A stretch of 64,000 nucleotides of DNA from Rhodocyclus tenuis (GCF_014197755.1 NZ_JACIGE010000006.1:124001-188000); one strand, 5' to 3'; positions 55,549-64,000 are shown, counted from the first letter of the stretch. Notes: generated by a model from the letters alone, not told the origin. Translations and numbers: made by a program.

Positions 55549-56721
55549 TCAGGCCCCGCCGGCGGAATCGCTGCCAACATCGCTGACCGGCACGCGCCGC
55601 GCCAGCGCGCAGAACAACTCGTAGCTGATGGTGCCGGCCGCCGCCGCCACCTCGTCGGCGGGCAGGCCTTCGCCCCACAGCGTCACCGTGCTGCCGATGC
55701 CGGCGCCGGGCAGCGCGCTGAGGTCGCAGGCGAGCATGTCCATCGACACGCGGCCGAGCGTCGCCGTGCGCACGCCATCGACGAGGATTGGCGTACCACC
55801 GGGCGCGTGGCGCGGATAACCGTCGGCGTAGCCGCAGGCGACGACGCCGACGCGCGTCGGCCGCGTCGCCTCGAACAGGCCGCCGTAACCGACGCGTTCG
55901 CCGGCACCGATCTGTTGCACGCCGATGATGCGGCTCGTCAGCGTCATCGCCGGGCGCAGGTCGAAACTCGCCGCGCTGGCATCACTGAACGGGCTGCCGC
56001 CGTAAAGCATGATTCCCGGCCGCACCCAGTCGTGCGCGGCCTTGGTGTGGCGCAGGATCGCCGCCGAGTTGGCGAAGGAAATCTCGCCGGGGAAGCCGGC
56101 AACCAGCGGCGCCAGCCGCTCTAGCTGCCAGTCGACGCCGCGCGCGTCGTCAGCGTTGGCGAAGTGGCTCATCAGCATCACCGACGCCACCGCCGGCAGC
56201 GACTGTAGTTCGGCGAGCACCGCTGGCGCTTCGGCCGGCAGGAAACCCAGACGGTTCATGCCGCTGTTGATCTTCAGGCCGACCGCCAGGCGCACGCCCG
56301 GCGGCGCCGCGCGCAGCATGGCAATCTGCTCGCGGCAGTGGATCGCCGGGCGCAGATCGTAATCGGCGCAGACGGCAACGTCGCCGGGCGCAAACAGACC
56401 TTCGAGCAGGACGATCGGCTGCCTGATGCCGGCGTCGCGCAGGGTGATGGCTTCGCCGAGGTCGAGCAGCGCGAAGCCGTCGGCGACCGGGCCGAGCGCG
56501 CGCGCGGCGCGCTGCAGGCCGTGGCCGTAGGCGTCGGCCTTGACGACGGCGAAAGCGCGCGCCGCCGGCGCATGGCGCTTGGCAACGAGGTAGTTATGAC
56601 GCAGCGCCGCGAGATCGATGCGCGCGTGGATGGGACGGGAGTTCGAGACGAGACGGGAAACAGCGACGGGTGAGGCGGTGGCGGGTGAAGCGGCGATGGA
56701 TGAAACAGGCGAGGCGGACAT
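55549..56721 (-). CDS. alr: Alanine racemase
   Basis: This 390-residue PLP enzyme of fold type III interconverts L- and D-alanine for peptidoglycan. PLP Lys is in AVVKADAYGHGL; the catalytic Tyr is in ERVGYGGLFEA; other marks are GLKINSGMNRLGF, HFANADDARG, FANSAAIL, and RPGIMLYGGSPF. The N-terminus has an extra 28-residue Ser/Ala/Val-rich extension (MSASPVSSIAASPATASP...) before ARIDLAALRHNYL; it arises from a simple repeat-like DNA stretch, and the true start could be further in. AAGGAAAG is 12 bases before the annotated ATG. It is followed immediately by radA (two bases). Whether it is the catabolic or the biosynthetic racemase cannot be seen. Confidence 0.93.
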   Translation of the reverse strand: MSASPVSSIAASPATASPVAVSRLVSNSRPIHARIDLAALRHNYLVAKRHAPAARAFAVVKADAYGHGLQRAARALGPVADGFALLDLGEAITLRDAGIRQPIVLLEGLFAPGDVAVCADYDLRPAIHCREQIAMLRAAPPGVRLAVGLKINSGMNRLGFLPAEAPAVLAELQSLPAVASVMLMSHFANADDARGVDWQLERLAPLVAGFPGEISFANSAAILRHTKAAHDWVRPGIMLYGGSPFSDASAASFDLRPAMTLTSRIIGVQQIGAGERVGYGGLFEATRPTRVGVVACGYADGYPRHAPGGTPILVDGVRTATLGRVSMDMLACDLSALPGAGIGSTVTLWGEGLPADEVAAAAGTISYELFCALARRVPVSDVGSDSAGGA

Positions 56722-57182
56722 CAGAAATGGCTTTCCTTGAGTGGCAAAACCGCAAGATCGGCGCCGAAAGAATGCGGGTCAGCCACCACCGGCCGCGACC
56801 GGCATTGCGCAGCCTGAGCCGGCAGTCTGCGCGGGTGAAACCGGTAGCAGTGACGACGGCCAAAGACCTGCAGACGGCGATCGGCCTGGGCTGGCCTCCG
56901 CTATTGCGCGAGGCAGTATTCAAGCACAAATCCCCCGCCGCCGACAGCGCGGGCGCGGCTGCCGGCCCGTCTACGGTGCCCGATGGCAGCTGCGCCCGCC
57001 TTGGCGCGAAGCTGCATTTTCGCGGCTGTTTCGCCGCACTTCGCGCTCATGCCAATGCGCTGGCAAGAGCCGGAAAGCCCCGCCGGACGGGCTTTACCGG
57101 CAATCGACAGGGGCCGCGGCGGCTAACAAGTTAAAGGCATTCATGGTATAAACCGGCGACACAAAAGGGAGTCCCCCTCCTG
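56722..57182. other. 461-base interval between divergent alr and lplT-like genes
   Basis: Short open frames here overlap one another on the same strand and lack ribosome-binding sites or familiar residues, so I call no gene. The right end holds the lplT-side promoter candidate. A control region for alr is expected at the left, but I see no clear hexamer pair there. Confidence 0.5.
57123..57152 (+). promoter_or_regulatory. Candidate extended -10 promoter for the lplT-like gene
   Basis: TATAAA (57147-57152) is preceded by TGG, an extended -10 pattern (TGnTATAAT-like). A weak -35, CTAACA, stands 18 bases upstream (57123-57128). A start near 57159 leaves a short leader with GGGAGT before the ATG at 57183. 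Confidence 0.45.
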
Positions 57183-58448
57183 ATGCCTTTCGGCTTCTAC
57201 ATCATCATGGCCGCGCAGTTTTTTTCCGCGCTGGCCGACAATGCCCTGCTCATCGCCGCCATCGCCGCCCTGCGTGAAATGCAAGCGCCGAGCGAGTATG
57301 AGCCATTGCTGAAGACCTTCTTCACGGTCTCCTACGTCGTCCTCGCCGCCTTCGTCGGCGCCTTCGCCGACTCGATGCCGAAGTGGCGGGTGATGTTCAT
57401 CAGCAACACGATCAAGATCATTGGCTGTTCAATGATGTTCTTCGGTGCGCACCCGCTCGTTGCCTACGCCATCGTCGGCCTCGGCGCCGCCGCGTATTCG
57501 CCGGCCAAATACGGCATCCTCACCGAATACCTGCCGCACCGCCTGCTCGTCGTCGCCAACGGCTGGATCGAGGGGCTGACCGTCGGCGCCATCATCCTCG
57601 GCGTCGTCATTGGCGGCACGCTGATCAAGCCCGACGTCGCCGCGACGATGCTCAGTTTCGACTTTCCGCTGATCGATACCGGCGTCGATACCGCCGGCGA
57701 AATGGCGGTCTGCGTCGTCGCCGTCTTCTATCTGCTGGCGTCGCTGTTCAATCTCTACATTCCCGATACCGGCGTCGACCACAAGCCGGTCAGGCGCAAT
57801 CCGCTCTACCTGATCCATGAATTCAACCACTGCCTGGCGCTGCTCTGGCGCGACAAGCTCGGGCAGGTTTCGCTGGCGGTGACGACGCTGTTCTGGGGCG
57901 CCGGCGCGACGCTGCAGTTCATCGTCATCAAGTGGGCGGAAGCTGCGCTGGCGCTCGATCTTTCGCATTCGAGCATGTTGCAGGGAGTGGTCGCCGTCGG
58001 CGTCGCCATCGGCGCGGCGGCAGCGGCGAAGATGATCACCTTGCGCAAGTCGGTGCGCGTCATTCCGCTTGGCATCGCCATGGGCATCATCGTGCTGGTG
58101 ATGAATTTCGTGCACGAGGTCTGGCTGGCGGTGCCGCTGCTCATCCTGATCGGCGGTCTCTCGGGCTTCTTCGTCGTGCCGATGAATGCGCTGCTGCAGC
58201 ACCGCGGCCACATCCTGATGGGCGCCGGCCATTCGATCGCCGTGCAGAACTTCAACGAGAACCTGTCGATCCTGATCATGACCGGTCTCTACTACGCGAT
58301 GGTCAAGGCTGACCTGTCGGTTTACTGGGTACTGACGCTGTTCGGTCTGTTTGTCAGCAGCGCCATGTATCTGGTCAAGCGCAGACATGACGCCAATCAG
58401 CGCGAACACGACGACGTGATCCACCTCGACGACGGCGGACTGCACTGA
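57183..58448 (+). CDS. lplT: LplT-like MFS transporter (lysophospholipid transporter family)
   Basis: This 421-residue inner-membrane MFS protein has about 12 helices. It begins MPFGFYIIMAAQFFSALADNALLIAAIAAL, and the FSALADNALLIAAIA segment and the GAAAYSPAKYGILTEYLP loop match LplT, the flippase that returns lysophospholipids to the inner leaflet. In E. coli LplT is partnered by the acyltransferase Aas; no aas gene is adjacent here. GLSGFFVVPMNALLQHRG and HSIAVQNFNENLSILI are also typical. GGGAG precedes the start. It diverges from alr and converges with the TPM-domain gene eight bases away. Confidence 0.88.
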   Translation: MPFGFYIIMAAQFFSALADNALLIAAIAALREMQAPSEYEPLLKTFFTVSYVVLAAFVGAFADSMPKWRVMFISNTIKIIGCSMMFFGAHPLVAYAIVGLGAAAYSPAKYGILTEYLPHRLLVVANGWIEGLTVGAIILGVVIGGTLIKPDVAATMLSFDFPLIDTGVDTAGEMAVCVVAVFYLLASLFNLYIPDTGVDHKPVRRNPLYLIHEFNHCLALLWRDKLGQVSLAVTTLFWGAGATLQFIVIKWAEAALALDLSHSSMLQGVVAVGVAIGAAAAAKMITLRKSVRVIPLGIAMGIIVLVMNFVHEVWLAVPLLILIGGLSGFFVVPMNALLQHRGHILMGAGHSIAVQNFNENLSILIMTGLYYAMVKADLSVYWVLTLFGLFVSSAMYLVKRRHDANQREHDDVIHLDDGGLH

Positions 58449-58455
58449 GCGCAGA

Positions 58456-58953
58456 TCAGAGCAGCAGCGGCCGATCCGGCAACTCGTTCGGATTGTCGCC
58501 GAGCGGCGGGTAGTGGCGCGCCAGTTCGGCGCTGATTTCGGCGATCGCCGCCAGCGCCCCGGACTGGAAGTCGCCGCTGGCAAAAGCCGCTTCCATGCGT
58601 CGGCAGACGGCCTGCCAGAAAGCCTCGCCGAGACGGGCGTCTACACCGCGGTCGGCGACGATCTCGACGCGCCGGTCGACCAGTTGCACGTAGATCAGCA
58701 CGCCACTGTTGTCCTGTGTATCCCAGACGCCGAGTTGCGCAAAGAGAGCGAGCGCCCGCCGGCGCGGCATCACGCCCTGCAGCAGCTCAGCGACCGGCAA
58801 ACCGCCTTCGACAACAAAGCGCAGCTCGCCGCGATGGCTCCGCTCGGAAGCGGCGATCGCCTCGCGCACCGCCTCCTGTGCCGCCGGCGGAAATGCGCGC
58901 TGTGTCCACCAGTGCGGCTGCGCGCTGTGCCGGAAAAACCTTGACCAGTCCAT
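58456..58953 (-). CDS. TPM-domain (DUF477-type) cytoplasmic protein
   Basis: This 165-residue protein without signal peptide begins MDWSRFFRHSAQPHWW. Its core ELRFVVEGGLP...LFAQLGVWDTQDNSGVLIYVQLVDRRVEIVADRGVDARLGEAFWQAVCRRMEAAF is the TPM fold (Psb32/MOLO-1-like). The start at 58953 follows GGGGCGAGG and overlaps the stop region of the upstream TPM gene (13 bases beyond 58965 on the other side of a frame shift), so the longer start is unnecessary. It lies downstream of another TPM protein and LemA, an arrangement common in Proteobacteria. The function of the trio is not established; a membrane-linked quality-control or stress role has been proposed for TPM proteins. Confidence 0.85.
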   Translation of the reverse strand: MDWSRFFRHSAQPHWWTQRAFPPAAQEAVREAIAASERSHRGELRFVVEGGLPVAELLQGVMPRRRALALFAQLGVWDTQDNSGVLIYVQLVDRRVEIVADRGVDARLGEAFWQAVCRRMEAAFASGDFQSGALAAIAEISAELARHYPPLGDNPNELPDRPLLL

Positions 58954-58964
58954 TGCCTCGCCCC

Positions 58965-59909
58965 TCACCAGCTGCCCGATGCGCCGCCGCCGCCGAAGCC
59001 GCCACCGCCGCCCGAGAAGCCGCCACCACCGCCAAAGCCACCGCCGCCACCGCCAAAACCACCTCCGGGAAAACCGCCTGAACGGAAACCGGCAACGCCG
59101 ACGACGAGCGAAACAATGAAGGCGAGCACGCCGGCAGCGGCAGCGACCAGCAGCGCACCGACAAGAAACCAGGCGAGCACGGCAGCGGCGCCGCCGATCA
59201 GCAGCGAAGCGAGCAGACGGCCGAACAGCGCGCGCAAGATGCCGCCGACAAAGAAGACGAGGATGAAGCCGACGAAGATCAGCGTCTGCCAGGAACCATC
59301 ATCGCTCGCCGCCGGCTTGGCCGTCGGGCGCCGGCTCGGCGCCGGCAGCTGCTCGCCGGAGGCAGCGGCGATCATCGCACTGACGCCGGCGTCGACGGCG
59401 CCGTAGACATCACCGTTTTTCAGGCGCGGCGCCATCACGTCGCCGATGATGCGGCGCGAGACGACGTCGCTGAGCGATCCCTCCAGTCCGTAGCCGACCT
59501 CGATGCGCAGCTTGCGGTCTTGCAAGGCAATGAGCAGCAGGGCGCCGTCGTCGACGCCCTTGCGGCCGAGGCGCCAGGCTTCGGCGACGCGCAGCGCGTA
59601 CTGCTCGATCGACTCGGGCTGCACCGTGTCGGTGATCAGTACGGCGATCTGTGTGCCACGCTCCTGCTCGAAGGCGGCGAGACGCTGTTCGAGCGTCGCG
59701 CGCTGTTCGGCGCTGAGCGCGCCGACGCGGTCGGTAACGCGCGCGCTCAGCGTCGGCAGCGGCTGCAGGCTTTGCGCGTAGACCGTTGCTGCACTCAGGC
59801 CGAGTACGACCGCCAGCAAGATGCCGGCAAACTGGCGCAGCAGCGAAGGCAGCAGCACCAGCGACGCCATGCCGCCTGCCGGTGCCGTCAGGAGTTTCAG
59901 ACCAGCCAT
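58965..59909 (-). CDS. Exported TPM-domain protein with Gly-rich C-terminus
   Basis: This 314-residue protein has an N-terminal signal sequence or anchor (LLRQFAGILLAVVLGLSAATVYA). A periplasmic TPM domain (ALSAEQRATLEQRLAAFEQERGTQIAVLITDTVQPESIEQYALRVAEAWRLGRKGVDDGALLLIA) follows at about residues 55-190. Then come two or three membrane helices (about 210-275) and a Gly/Phe/Ser-rich tail (FPGGGFGGGGGG...). The layout matches YgcG-family proteins. The start could be ATG 59909 or 59870. It stands between LemA and the cytoplasmic TPM gene, probably in one operon, with a 31-base spacing from lemA. Confidence 0.88.
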   Translation of the reverse strand: MAGLKLLTAPAGGMASLVLLPSLLRQFAGILLAVVLGLSAATVYAQSLQPLPTLSARVTDRVGALSAEQRATLEQRLAAFEQERGTQIAVLITDTVQPESIEQYALRVAEAWRLGRKGVDDGALLLIALQDRKLRIEVGYGLEGSLSDVVSRRIIGDVMAPRLKNGDVYGAVDAGVSAMIAAASGEQLPAPSRRPTAKPAASDDGSWQTLIFVGFILVFFVGGILRALFGRLLASLLIGGAAAVLAWFLVGALLVAAAAGVLAFIVSLVVGVAGFRSGGFPGGGFGGGGGGFGGGGGFSGGGGGFGGGGASGSW

Positions 59910-59940
59910 GGCGGCTGTACTTTTCGGGCGCTATGCCAAC

Positions 59941-60573
59941 TCAGCGCGAAGCTTCGGCGGGAGTAGCAGAATTGGCGGCAGGGGCGCTACCGAAATCGAC
60001 CTTCGGCGGTTTGGCGATGGCGGCTTCGTTGTCGACCGTGAATACCGGCTTGACCTCGTAGCCGAAGGCCTTGGCCGTCAGGTTGTTGGGGAAGCTGCGC
60101 ACCGAAACATTGTAGGCCTCGACCGCCTTGATGTAGCGGTTGCGCGCCACGGCGATGCGGTTCTCGGTGCCCTCGAGCTGCGCCTGCAGGTCGCGGAATG
60201 CGGTGTCGGCCTTCAGCTGCGGATAGTTTTCGGCAACGACCAGCAGGCGCGACAGCGCGCTCGTAAGTCCGGCCTGCGCCTGCTGGAAGCGGGCAAAGGC
60301 GGCCGGGTCGTTGAGCAGCTCGGGCGTCGCCTGGATGCCGCCGACGCTGGCGCGTGCCTGCGTCACCGCGGTCAGCACCTCCTTCTCGTGGCTGGCGTAG
60401 CCCTGCACGGTGCTGACCAGATTGGGCACCAGATCGGCGCGCCGCTGGTACTGGTTGATCACCTCCGACCAGGCGGCCTTGGCGGCTTCGTCGCCGCTCT
60501 GGAACTGGTTGTAGCCGCAGCCCGAGAGCAGGCTGGCGACGAAGGCGAGGACGATAACGAGGCGACTGCGCAT
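59941..60573 (-). CDS. lemA: LemA family lipoprotein
   Basis: This 210-residue protein has a lipoprotein signal peptide, MRSRLVIVLAFVASLLSGCGYN, with lipobox LLSGC (Cys at residue 18). The LemA helical bundle follows: NQYQRRADLVPNLVSTVQGYASHEKEVLTAVTQARA, LLVVAENYPQLKADTAFRDLQAQLEGTENRIAVARNRYI, and the ending SFPNNLTAKAFGYEVKP. LemA is associated with TPM proteins and membrane signalling, but its action is unknown. ATG 60573 is preceded by GGGAGAAAC; the longer start at 60630 is rejected because it would break the signal peptide. First gene of the lemA-TPM-TPM set. Confidence 0.93.
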   Translation of the reverse strand: MRSRLVIVLAFVASLLSGCGYNQFQSGDEAAKAAWSEVINQYQRRADLVPNLVSTVQGYASHEKEVLTAVTQARASVGGIQATPELLNDPAAFARFQQAQAGLTSALSRLLVVAENYPQLKADTAFRDLQAQLEGTENRIAVARNRYIKAVEAYNVSVRSFPNNLTAKAFGYEVKPVFTVDNEAAIAKPPKVDFGSAPAANSATPAEASR

Positions 60574-60629
60574 GCTGTTTCTCCCGGGAAGACCAAGATT
60601 GAGCGGTCCGGCGACGACGCCGTGGCACA

Positions 60630-61508
60630 TCAGTTGGGGGCGGTGCTCGCGTTGTCAAGAGCGGCGGCTTTGGCCGCGCGCATCAGCGCCCGCGCGCGGC
60701 ACAGGTCTTCCCAGGCACGCGCCTTGTCGAGCGGCGTGCGCAGCAGGTAAGCCGGATGGTAGGTGACGATCACCGGGATGCTCCGGCCACCGACCTCCCA
60801 CGCATGCGCGCGGCCGCGCAGGCTGGCCAGCGAGCCATCGAGACCGAGCGTTGCCTGCACCGCGGCACGGCCGAGCAGAACGATCAGGCGCGGCCGCAGC
60901 AGCGCCACCTGCCGCTCGAGGTAGGGCCGGCAGGCGGCAATCTCGCCGGCTTCCGGCGTACGGTTGTTCGGTGGCCGGCATTTGACGGCGTTGGCGATAT
61001 AGACGTCGTCGCCGCGCTGCAGGTCGATCGCCGCCAGCATCGCGTCGAGCAGCTTGCCGGCGGCGCCGACGAAAGGTTCGCCGCGCGCATCCTCCTCGGC
61101 GCCGGGGCCTTCGCCGATGAACAGCCAGTCGGCCGACTGATCACCAACACCGGGCACAGCCTGCTGCCGTTGCGCGCAGAGCGCGCACGCGCGGCAGTCG
61201 ATGATCTGCCGGTTGAGTGCTGCCCACTCGCCGGCAACGGCGGGGTCGCTGGCAGCCGGCGCAACGGCGGCCGGTGCAGAGTGTGCTGGCGTAGCGCGCA
61301 CTGCTTCAGCCGCCGGCATGGGCGACACACCACGCGGCGCATCAGACAGCTGCCGCGCGGATTCCGTAGCCGGCGTGTCGGCTGGCGCTGAAGCCCTTTG
61401 CGTCGCGGCGTCGGCCGCAGGCGCGCCAGCGGCGGTGCCGGCACCACGCAGCTTCCACAGCGGCCCGAGGCCCATTTCGAGCAGCATTTCCTCGCGCGAC
61501 AGATTCAC
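60630..61508 (-). CDS. Uracil-DNA glycosylase, FeS family 4-type
   Basis: This 292-residue protein has a C-terminal glycosylase domain of about 195 residues. Its active-site motifs are GEGPGAEEDARGEPFVGAAGKLLD (residues 133-155) and VTYHPAYLLR near 250. The [4Fe-4S] ligands fit C108, C111, C177 and C193 (the last pair spaced CX15C). The N-terminal ~95 residues (MNLSREEMLLEMGLGPLWKLRG followed by an Ala/Pro/Thr-rich linker) are a region not needed for catalysis, but a similar MGL..W motif is seen in other betaproteobacterial homologues. It removes uracil from DNA. Its start overlaps the rimI stop (ATGA), giving a tsaB-rimI-udg order common in Betaproteobacteria. Confidence 0.92.
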   Translation of the reverse strand: MNLSREEMLLEMGLGPLWKLRGAGTAAGAPAADAATQRASAPADTPATESARQLSDAPRGVSPMPAAEAVRATPAHSAPAAVAPAASDPAVAGEWAALNRQIIDCRACALCAQRQQAVPGVGDQSADWLFIGEGPGAEEDARGEPFVGAAGKLLDAMLAAIDLQRGDDVYIANAVKCRPPNNRTPEAGEIAACRPYLERQVALLRPRLIVLLGRAAVQATLGLDGSLASLRGRAHAWEVGGRSIPVIVTYHPAYLLRTPLDKARAWEDLCRARALMRAAKAAALDNASTAPN

Positions 61509-61981
61509 GCCGACACCTCGCCGAGCGCATGCGTCAACACCAGCGCATCCTCTCGCCCGACATGCGCCGGGTAGTAGCCACGGCGCACGCCGATCTGCTG
61601 GAAGCCGAAGGCCTTGTACAGGCCGACCGCCTTGACGTTCGACGGACGCACTTCGAGCAGCAAGGTCGTCGCGCCGAGTTCACGGCCGACCTGCATCGCA
61701 TGGGCGAGCAGACGCGCGCCGAAACCCCGGCCCTGGCGGCGCGCGGCGACGCTGACGTTGAGCAGATGCGCGTCGTCGACGGCGTGCATGATCACCGCGT
61801 AGCCGACCAGTTCGCCGGCGCTGCGGCACACCCAGCAGCTGTAGCCGGCGTTGATCGAATCGAGGAAATTGCCGCGGCTCCAGGGAAAGGCGTAGACGTC
61901 GATCTCGATGCGCAGCACCTCGTCGAGGTCGTGCTCGTTCATCGGCAGCAGTTCGACTGCCGGCATCAGGCAGGCGCTCAC
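61505..61981 (-). CDS. rimI: [Ribosomal protein S18]-alanine N-acetyltransferase RimI
   Basis: This 158-residue GNAT acetyltransferase has RimI-like EHDLDEVLRIEIDVYAFPWSRGNFLDSINAGYSCWV at the N-terminus and the acetyl-CoA loop LLNVSVAARRQGRGFGARLL (R/Q-x-x-G-x-G/A), with NVKAVGLYKAFGFQQIGVRRGYY at the C-terminus. RimI acetylates the N-terminus of S18 in E. coli. I place the start at GTG 61981 because GGGAG lies 8 bases upstream, 25 bases after the tsaB stop; ATG 61966 is the alternative, and the longer frame from 62041 overlaps tsaB. Its stop overlaps the uracil-DNA glycosylase start by four bases. Confidence 0.9.
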   Translation of the reverse strand: MSACLMPAVELLPMNEHDLDEVLRIEIDVYAFPWSRGNFLDSINAGYSCWVCRSAGELVGYAVIMHAVDDAHLLNVSVAARRQGRGFGARLLAHAMQVGRELGATTLLLEVRPSNVKAVGLYKAFGFQQIGVRRGYYPAHVGREDALVLTHALGEVSA

Positions 61982-62006
61982 GCGCAAACTCCCGGCCTGC
62001 GCCCGT

Positions 62007-62696
62007 TCATGCGCGGCCGCCCTGCGCCAGGCGTTCGGCAACGGTCAGCGCCACCGTGTCGCGCACATAGACGGGAACGGCGTCGGCGGCGGCGACGTTC
62101 TCGCCGCGCAACAGGCGCGGCGCGGCAAGACGGGCAACCGCCGCCGCTGACGGCATCAGCTGCGGCAGCTGCTTGACCACCCTGCCCTGCAGGCGCTCCG
62201 CCAGCTGCGGGTAGGCGGCCAGCGCATTGCCGCAGGCGAGCCAGTCATTGCCGGCCGGCAGCACGATATCCTCGGGCGGCAGCACGACGACCGGCGACTG
62301 CGCGACGCCGTCGACATAGGTGCCGAAGTACACCTCGCCCATGCGTGCATCGAGCGCGACGAGAACGCGTTCGCCACCGCTGGCCAGCGCCATCGCTTCC
62401 AGCGTGGCGACCGGGAAGAGCGGCAGAGAATGCGCGAAAGCCAGCCCCTGCGCGACAGCACAGGCGACGCGCAGGCCGGTGAACGCACCCGGGCCGGCGG
62501 CGAAGGCGATGCCATCGAGATCGGCGAAACCGAGCCCGCTCTGGTCGAGCAGAGCGCGCACCTGTGGCAGCAGGGTCTGCGAATGCGTTGTACCAACCGG
62601 ATCACCCGACGGACAGGCGAGTTCGCTGACTTCGCCGTCGCGCCACAGCGCGACCGAGCCGGCGTCGGTTGAAGTTTCCAGGGCGAGCAGGTTCAT
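62007..62696 (-). CDS. tsaB: tRNA threonylcarbamoyladenosine biosynthesis protein TsaB
   Basis: This 229-residue ASKHA-fold protein works with TsaD and TsaE to make t6A37 in tRNAs that read ANN codons. It begins MNLLALETSTDAGSVALWRDGE and has the TsaB hallmark DGIAFAAGPGAFTGLRVACAVAQGLAFAHSLPLFPVATLEAMA. ALDARMGEVYFGTY near residue 115 is also typical. Length matches E. coli YeaZ (231). It is the first gene of the tsaB-rimI-udg set, and the rimI start lies 25 bases downstream. A GC-rich hairpin lies 48 bases upstream of its start, at the end of purA. Confidence 0.95.
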   Translation of the reverse strand: MNLLALETSTDAGSVALWRDGEVSELACPSGDPVGTTHSQTLLPQVRALLDQSGLGFADLDGIAFAAGPGAFTGLRVACAVAQGLAFAHSLPLFPVATLEAMALASGGERVLVALDARMGEVYFGTYVDGVAQSPVVVLPPEDIVLPAGNDWLACGNALAAYPQLAERLQGRVVKQLPQLMPSAAAVARLAAPRLLRGENVAAADAVPVYVRDTVALTVAERLAQGGRA

Positions 62697-62743
62697 GCGC
62701 CGATTCTACCCGGAAGGATCTGTTGCGGACTGCTGCAACGCAG

Positions 62744-62765
62744 CGTGGCGCCTTGCGGCGCCACG
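62744..62765. other. GC-rich inverted repeat between purA and tsaB
   Basis: Perfect 9-bp stem CGTGGCGCC / GGCGCCACG with loop TTGC. It lies 31 bases after the purA stop on the minus strand and has no T-run; a second weaker repeat GTTGC/GCAAC lies just beyond. It may end purA transcripts inefficiently or stabilise them. Confidence 0.4.
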
Positions 62766-62796
62766 ACACTGATCAAAACCGCAATCAAATCAGGGT

Positions 62797-64000
62797 TTAC
62801 AGAAACGGATGGCGGCGCAGGATGGTTTCGTCGCGTTCCGGACCGGTCGAAATGATGTCGATCGGCGTTTCGACGATCTGCTCGATGCGCGCGAGGTAAG
62901 CGCGCGCCGCCGCCGGCAGGCCTTCGAGCGTACGCACACCGTAGGTGCTCTCGCTCCAGCCCGGCAGCGTTTCGAGGATCGGCTCGCAGCCGGCAACTTC
63001 TTCGGCGCTGAGCGGCAGCAGGTCGACGACGCGGCCGTCGATCCTGTAGCCGGTGCAGATGTGCAATTCGGACAGCTTGTCGAGAACGTCGAGCTTGGTG
63101 ATGCACAGGCCGGTAACGCCGTTGATCTGGATCGAACGCTTCAGCGCGGCGGCATCGAACCAGCCGCAGCGACGCTTGCGGCCGGTGACCGTGCCGAACT
63201 CGCGGCCCTTCTGCGACATCTGCGTACCGGGCAGGCCTTCGCCCTCGATGTCGAGTTCGCTCGGGAAGGGGCCGCCGCCGACGCGCGTGCAGTAGGCCTT
63301 GGTGATGCCGAGAACGTAGTGCAGCATTCCCGGACCGACGCCGGCACCCGCCGCCGCCTGACCGGCGACGCAGTTCGACGAGGTGACGAAGGGATAGGTA
63401 CCGTGGTCGATGTCGAGCAGCGCGCCTTGCGCGCCTTCGAAGAGCAGATTGCCGCCGGCGCGATTGACCGCGTGCAGTGTCGCCGAGACGTCCACCACCA
63501 GCGGCAGCACTTCCTTGGCATCGGCCAGCACCTGCGCCAGCGTCGCGTCGTAATCGACCGCTTCGGCGCCGAGATACTGGGTGAGCACGAAGTTGTGGTA
63601 CTCCATGTTCTCGCGCAGCTTTTCGGCGAAGCGTTCGGGATGGAAGAGGTCATAGACGCGCAGCGCACGCCGCGCCACCTTGTCTTCGTAGCTCGGGCCG
63701 ATTCCCTTGCCCGTGGTACCGATGCGCGTATCGGCGCAGCGCTTCGCTTCGCGCGCGCGGTCAAGCGCCGAGTGATAGGGCAGGATCAACGGACAGCCGG
63801 GGCTCACCTTCAGGCGCGAGCGCACTTCGATGCCGCCGGCTTCGAGACCGCGGATCTCGGTGAGCAGGTGATGAATGTCGAGGACGACGCCGTTGCCGAT
63901 ATAGCAATTGACGCCGCGGCGGACGATTCCCGAAGGAACGAGGTTGAGCTTGTATTCGGTTTCACCGATGACCAGCGTATGCCCGGCATTGTGTCCGCCC
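62797..64000 (-). CDS. purA: Adenylosuccinate synthetase, missing the first ~30 residues at the window edge
   Basis: This minus-strand frame reaches the right edge without a start, giving 401 codons of the enzyme that condenses IMP and aspartate with GTP in AMP synthesis. The visible N-terminal end is [24 protein letters not shown], residues about 33-56 in the family. Other motifs: [55 protein letters not shown], and the C-terminal [23 protein letters not shown]. The family length is about 430, so only the IMP/GTP P-loop start is absent. The C-terminus is complete (stop at 62797). Neighbouring genes upstream are outside the window. Confidence 0.96.
   Translation of the reverse strand, partial: GGHNAGHTLVIGETEYKLNLVPSGIVRRGVNCYIGNGVVLDIHHLLTEIRGLEAGGIEVRSRLKVSPGCPLILPYHSALDRAREAKRCADTRIGTTGKGIGPSYEDKVARRALRVYDLFHPERFAEKLRENMEYHNFVLTQYLGAEAVDYDATLAQVLADAKEVLPLVVDVSATLHAVNRAGGNLLFEGAQGALLDIDHGTYPFVTSSNCVAGQAAAGAGVGPGMLHYVLGITKAYCTRVGGGPFPSELDIEGEGLPGTQMSQKGREFGTVTGRKRRCGWFDAAALKRSIQINGVTGLCITKLDVLDKLSELHICTGYRIDGRVVDLLPLSAEEVAGCEPILETLPGWSESTYGVRTLEGLPAAARAYLARIEQIVETPIDIISTGPERDETILRRHPFL

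Noticed and set aside
56670-57151. Small overlapping frames in the alr-lplT interval
   Set aside because: Two frames overlap on the same strand, run across a promoter-like region, have no Shine-Dalgarno and encode Arg/Ala-rich sequence.

Overview
The window is about 64 kb of GC-rich, densely coded bacterial chromosome. Gene order (rpsF-priB-rpsR-rplI-dnaB, a cysB-divergent cysI/DUF934/cysH/cysD/cysN block, bcp next to a PIN-PhoH gene, radA-alr) and protein character point to a Betaproteobacterium, probably of the Rhodocyclales. This placement is inferred from gene content alone. I see no insertion sequence, transposase, integrase, CRISPR array or rRNA operon. One tRNA is present, tRNA-Leu(CAG).

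Layout. 1-6.1 kb: cut-off N-terminus of a chemoreceptor, a YegD-type Hsp70 paralogue, a membrane-anchored HDOD protein, an aromatic aminotransferase and a drug-type MFS exporter. 6.1-12.5 kb (mostly minus strand): an unknown protein, NnrS, an ATP-grasp-like protein translationally coupled to a DinG/YoaA helicase, and a low-complexity Ala-rich protein. 12.7-16.1 kb: a Bcp peroxiredoxin without the usual resolving Cys, PIN-PhoH, and a periplasmic transglutaminase-like protein whose expected catalytic Cys is Ser. 16.1-19.3 kb: dnaB and the ribosomal cluster rpsF-priB-rpsR-rplI, with a near-consensus promoter, a leader hairpin and a canonical terminator; priB appears to begin with CTG. 19.3-25.8 kb: cysB diverging from a tightly overlapping assimilatory sulfate reduction operon ending in a strong terminator. 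25.8-31.2 kb: chemoreceptor, rlmB, rnr and tRNA-Leu. 31.8-38.2 kb: a CheB-CheR-PAS hybrid overlapping a PAS-GGDEF-EAL protein, followed by a small membrane protein. 38.2-41.9 kb: YgiQ-type radical SAM protein and an unknown envelope protein preceded by a 15-bp tandem repeat.

The most distinctive block is 41.9-50.9 kb, all on the minus strand. It is a complete [FeFe]-hydrogenase island: a HoxF-like NADH dehydrogenase subunit (fused NuoE-like and NuoF-like domains), a four-FeS-domain [FeFe]-hydrogenase, then hydG, an aspartate ammonia-lyase, hydF and hydE. The last four genes are coupled by short overlaps. The enzyme is predicted to exchange electrons between NADH and H2 in the cytoplasm. The NuoE-like part has lost three of four [2Fe-2S] ligands, and the NuoF-like part lacks the ferredoxin-like C-terminus of HndC/HydB. 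Both features favour a compact two-subunit, probably non-bifurcating enzyme. The ammonia-lyase inside the maturation operon suggests a link between aspartate/ammonium metabolism and H-cluster assembly, or a fumarate electron sink.

51.4-64 kb: an ABC-type permease without its ATPase, radA, alr, an LplT-like transporter, two TPM-domain proteins with LemA, a family-4-type uracil-DNA glycosylase, rimI, tsaB and most of purA. Several genes end in long perfect GC-rich hairpins that lack a U-tract, in contrast to three textbook terminators in the same window.
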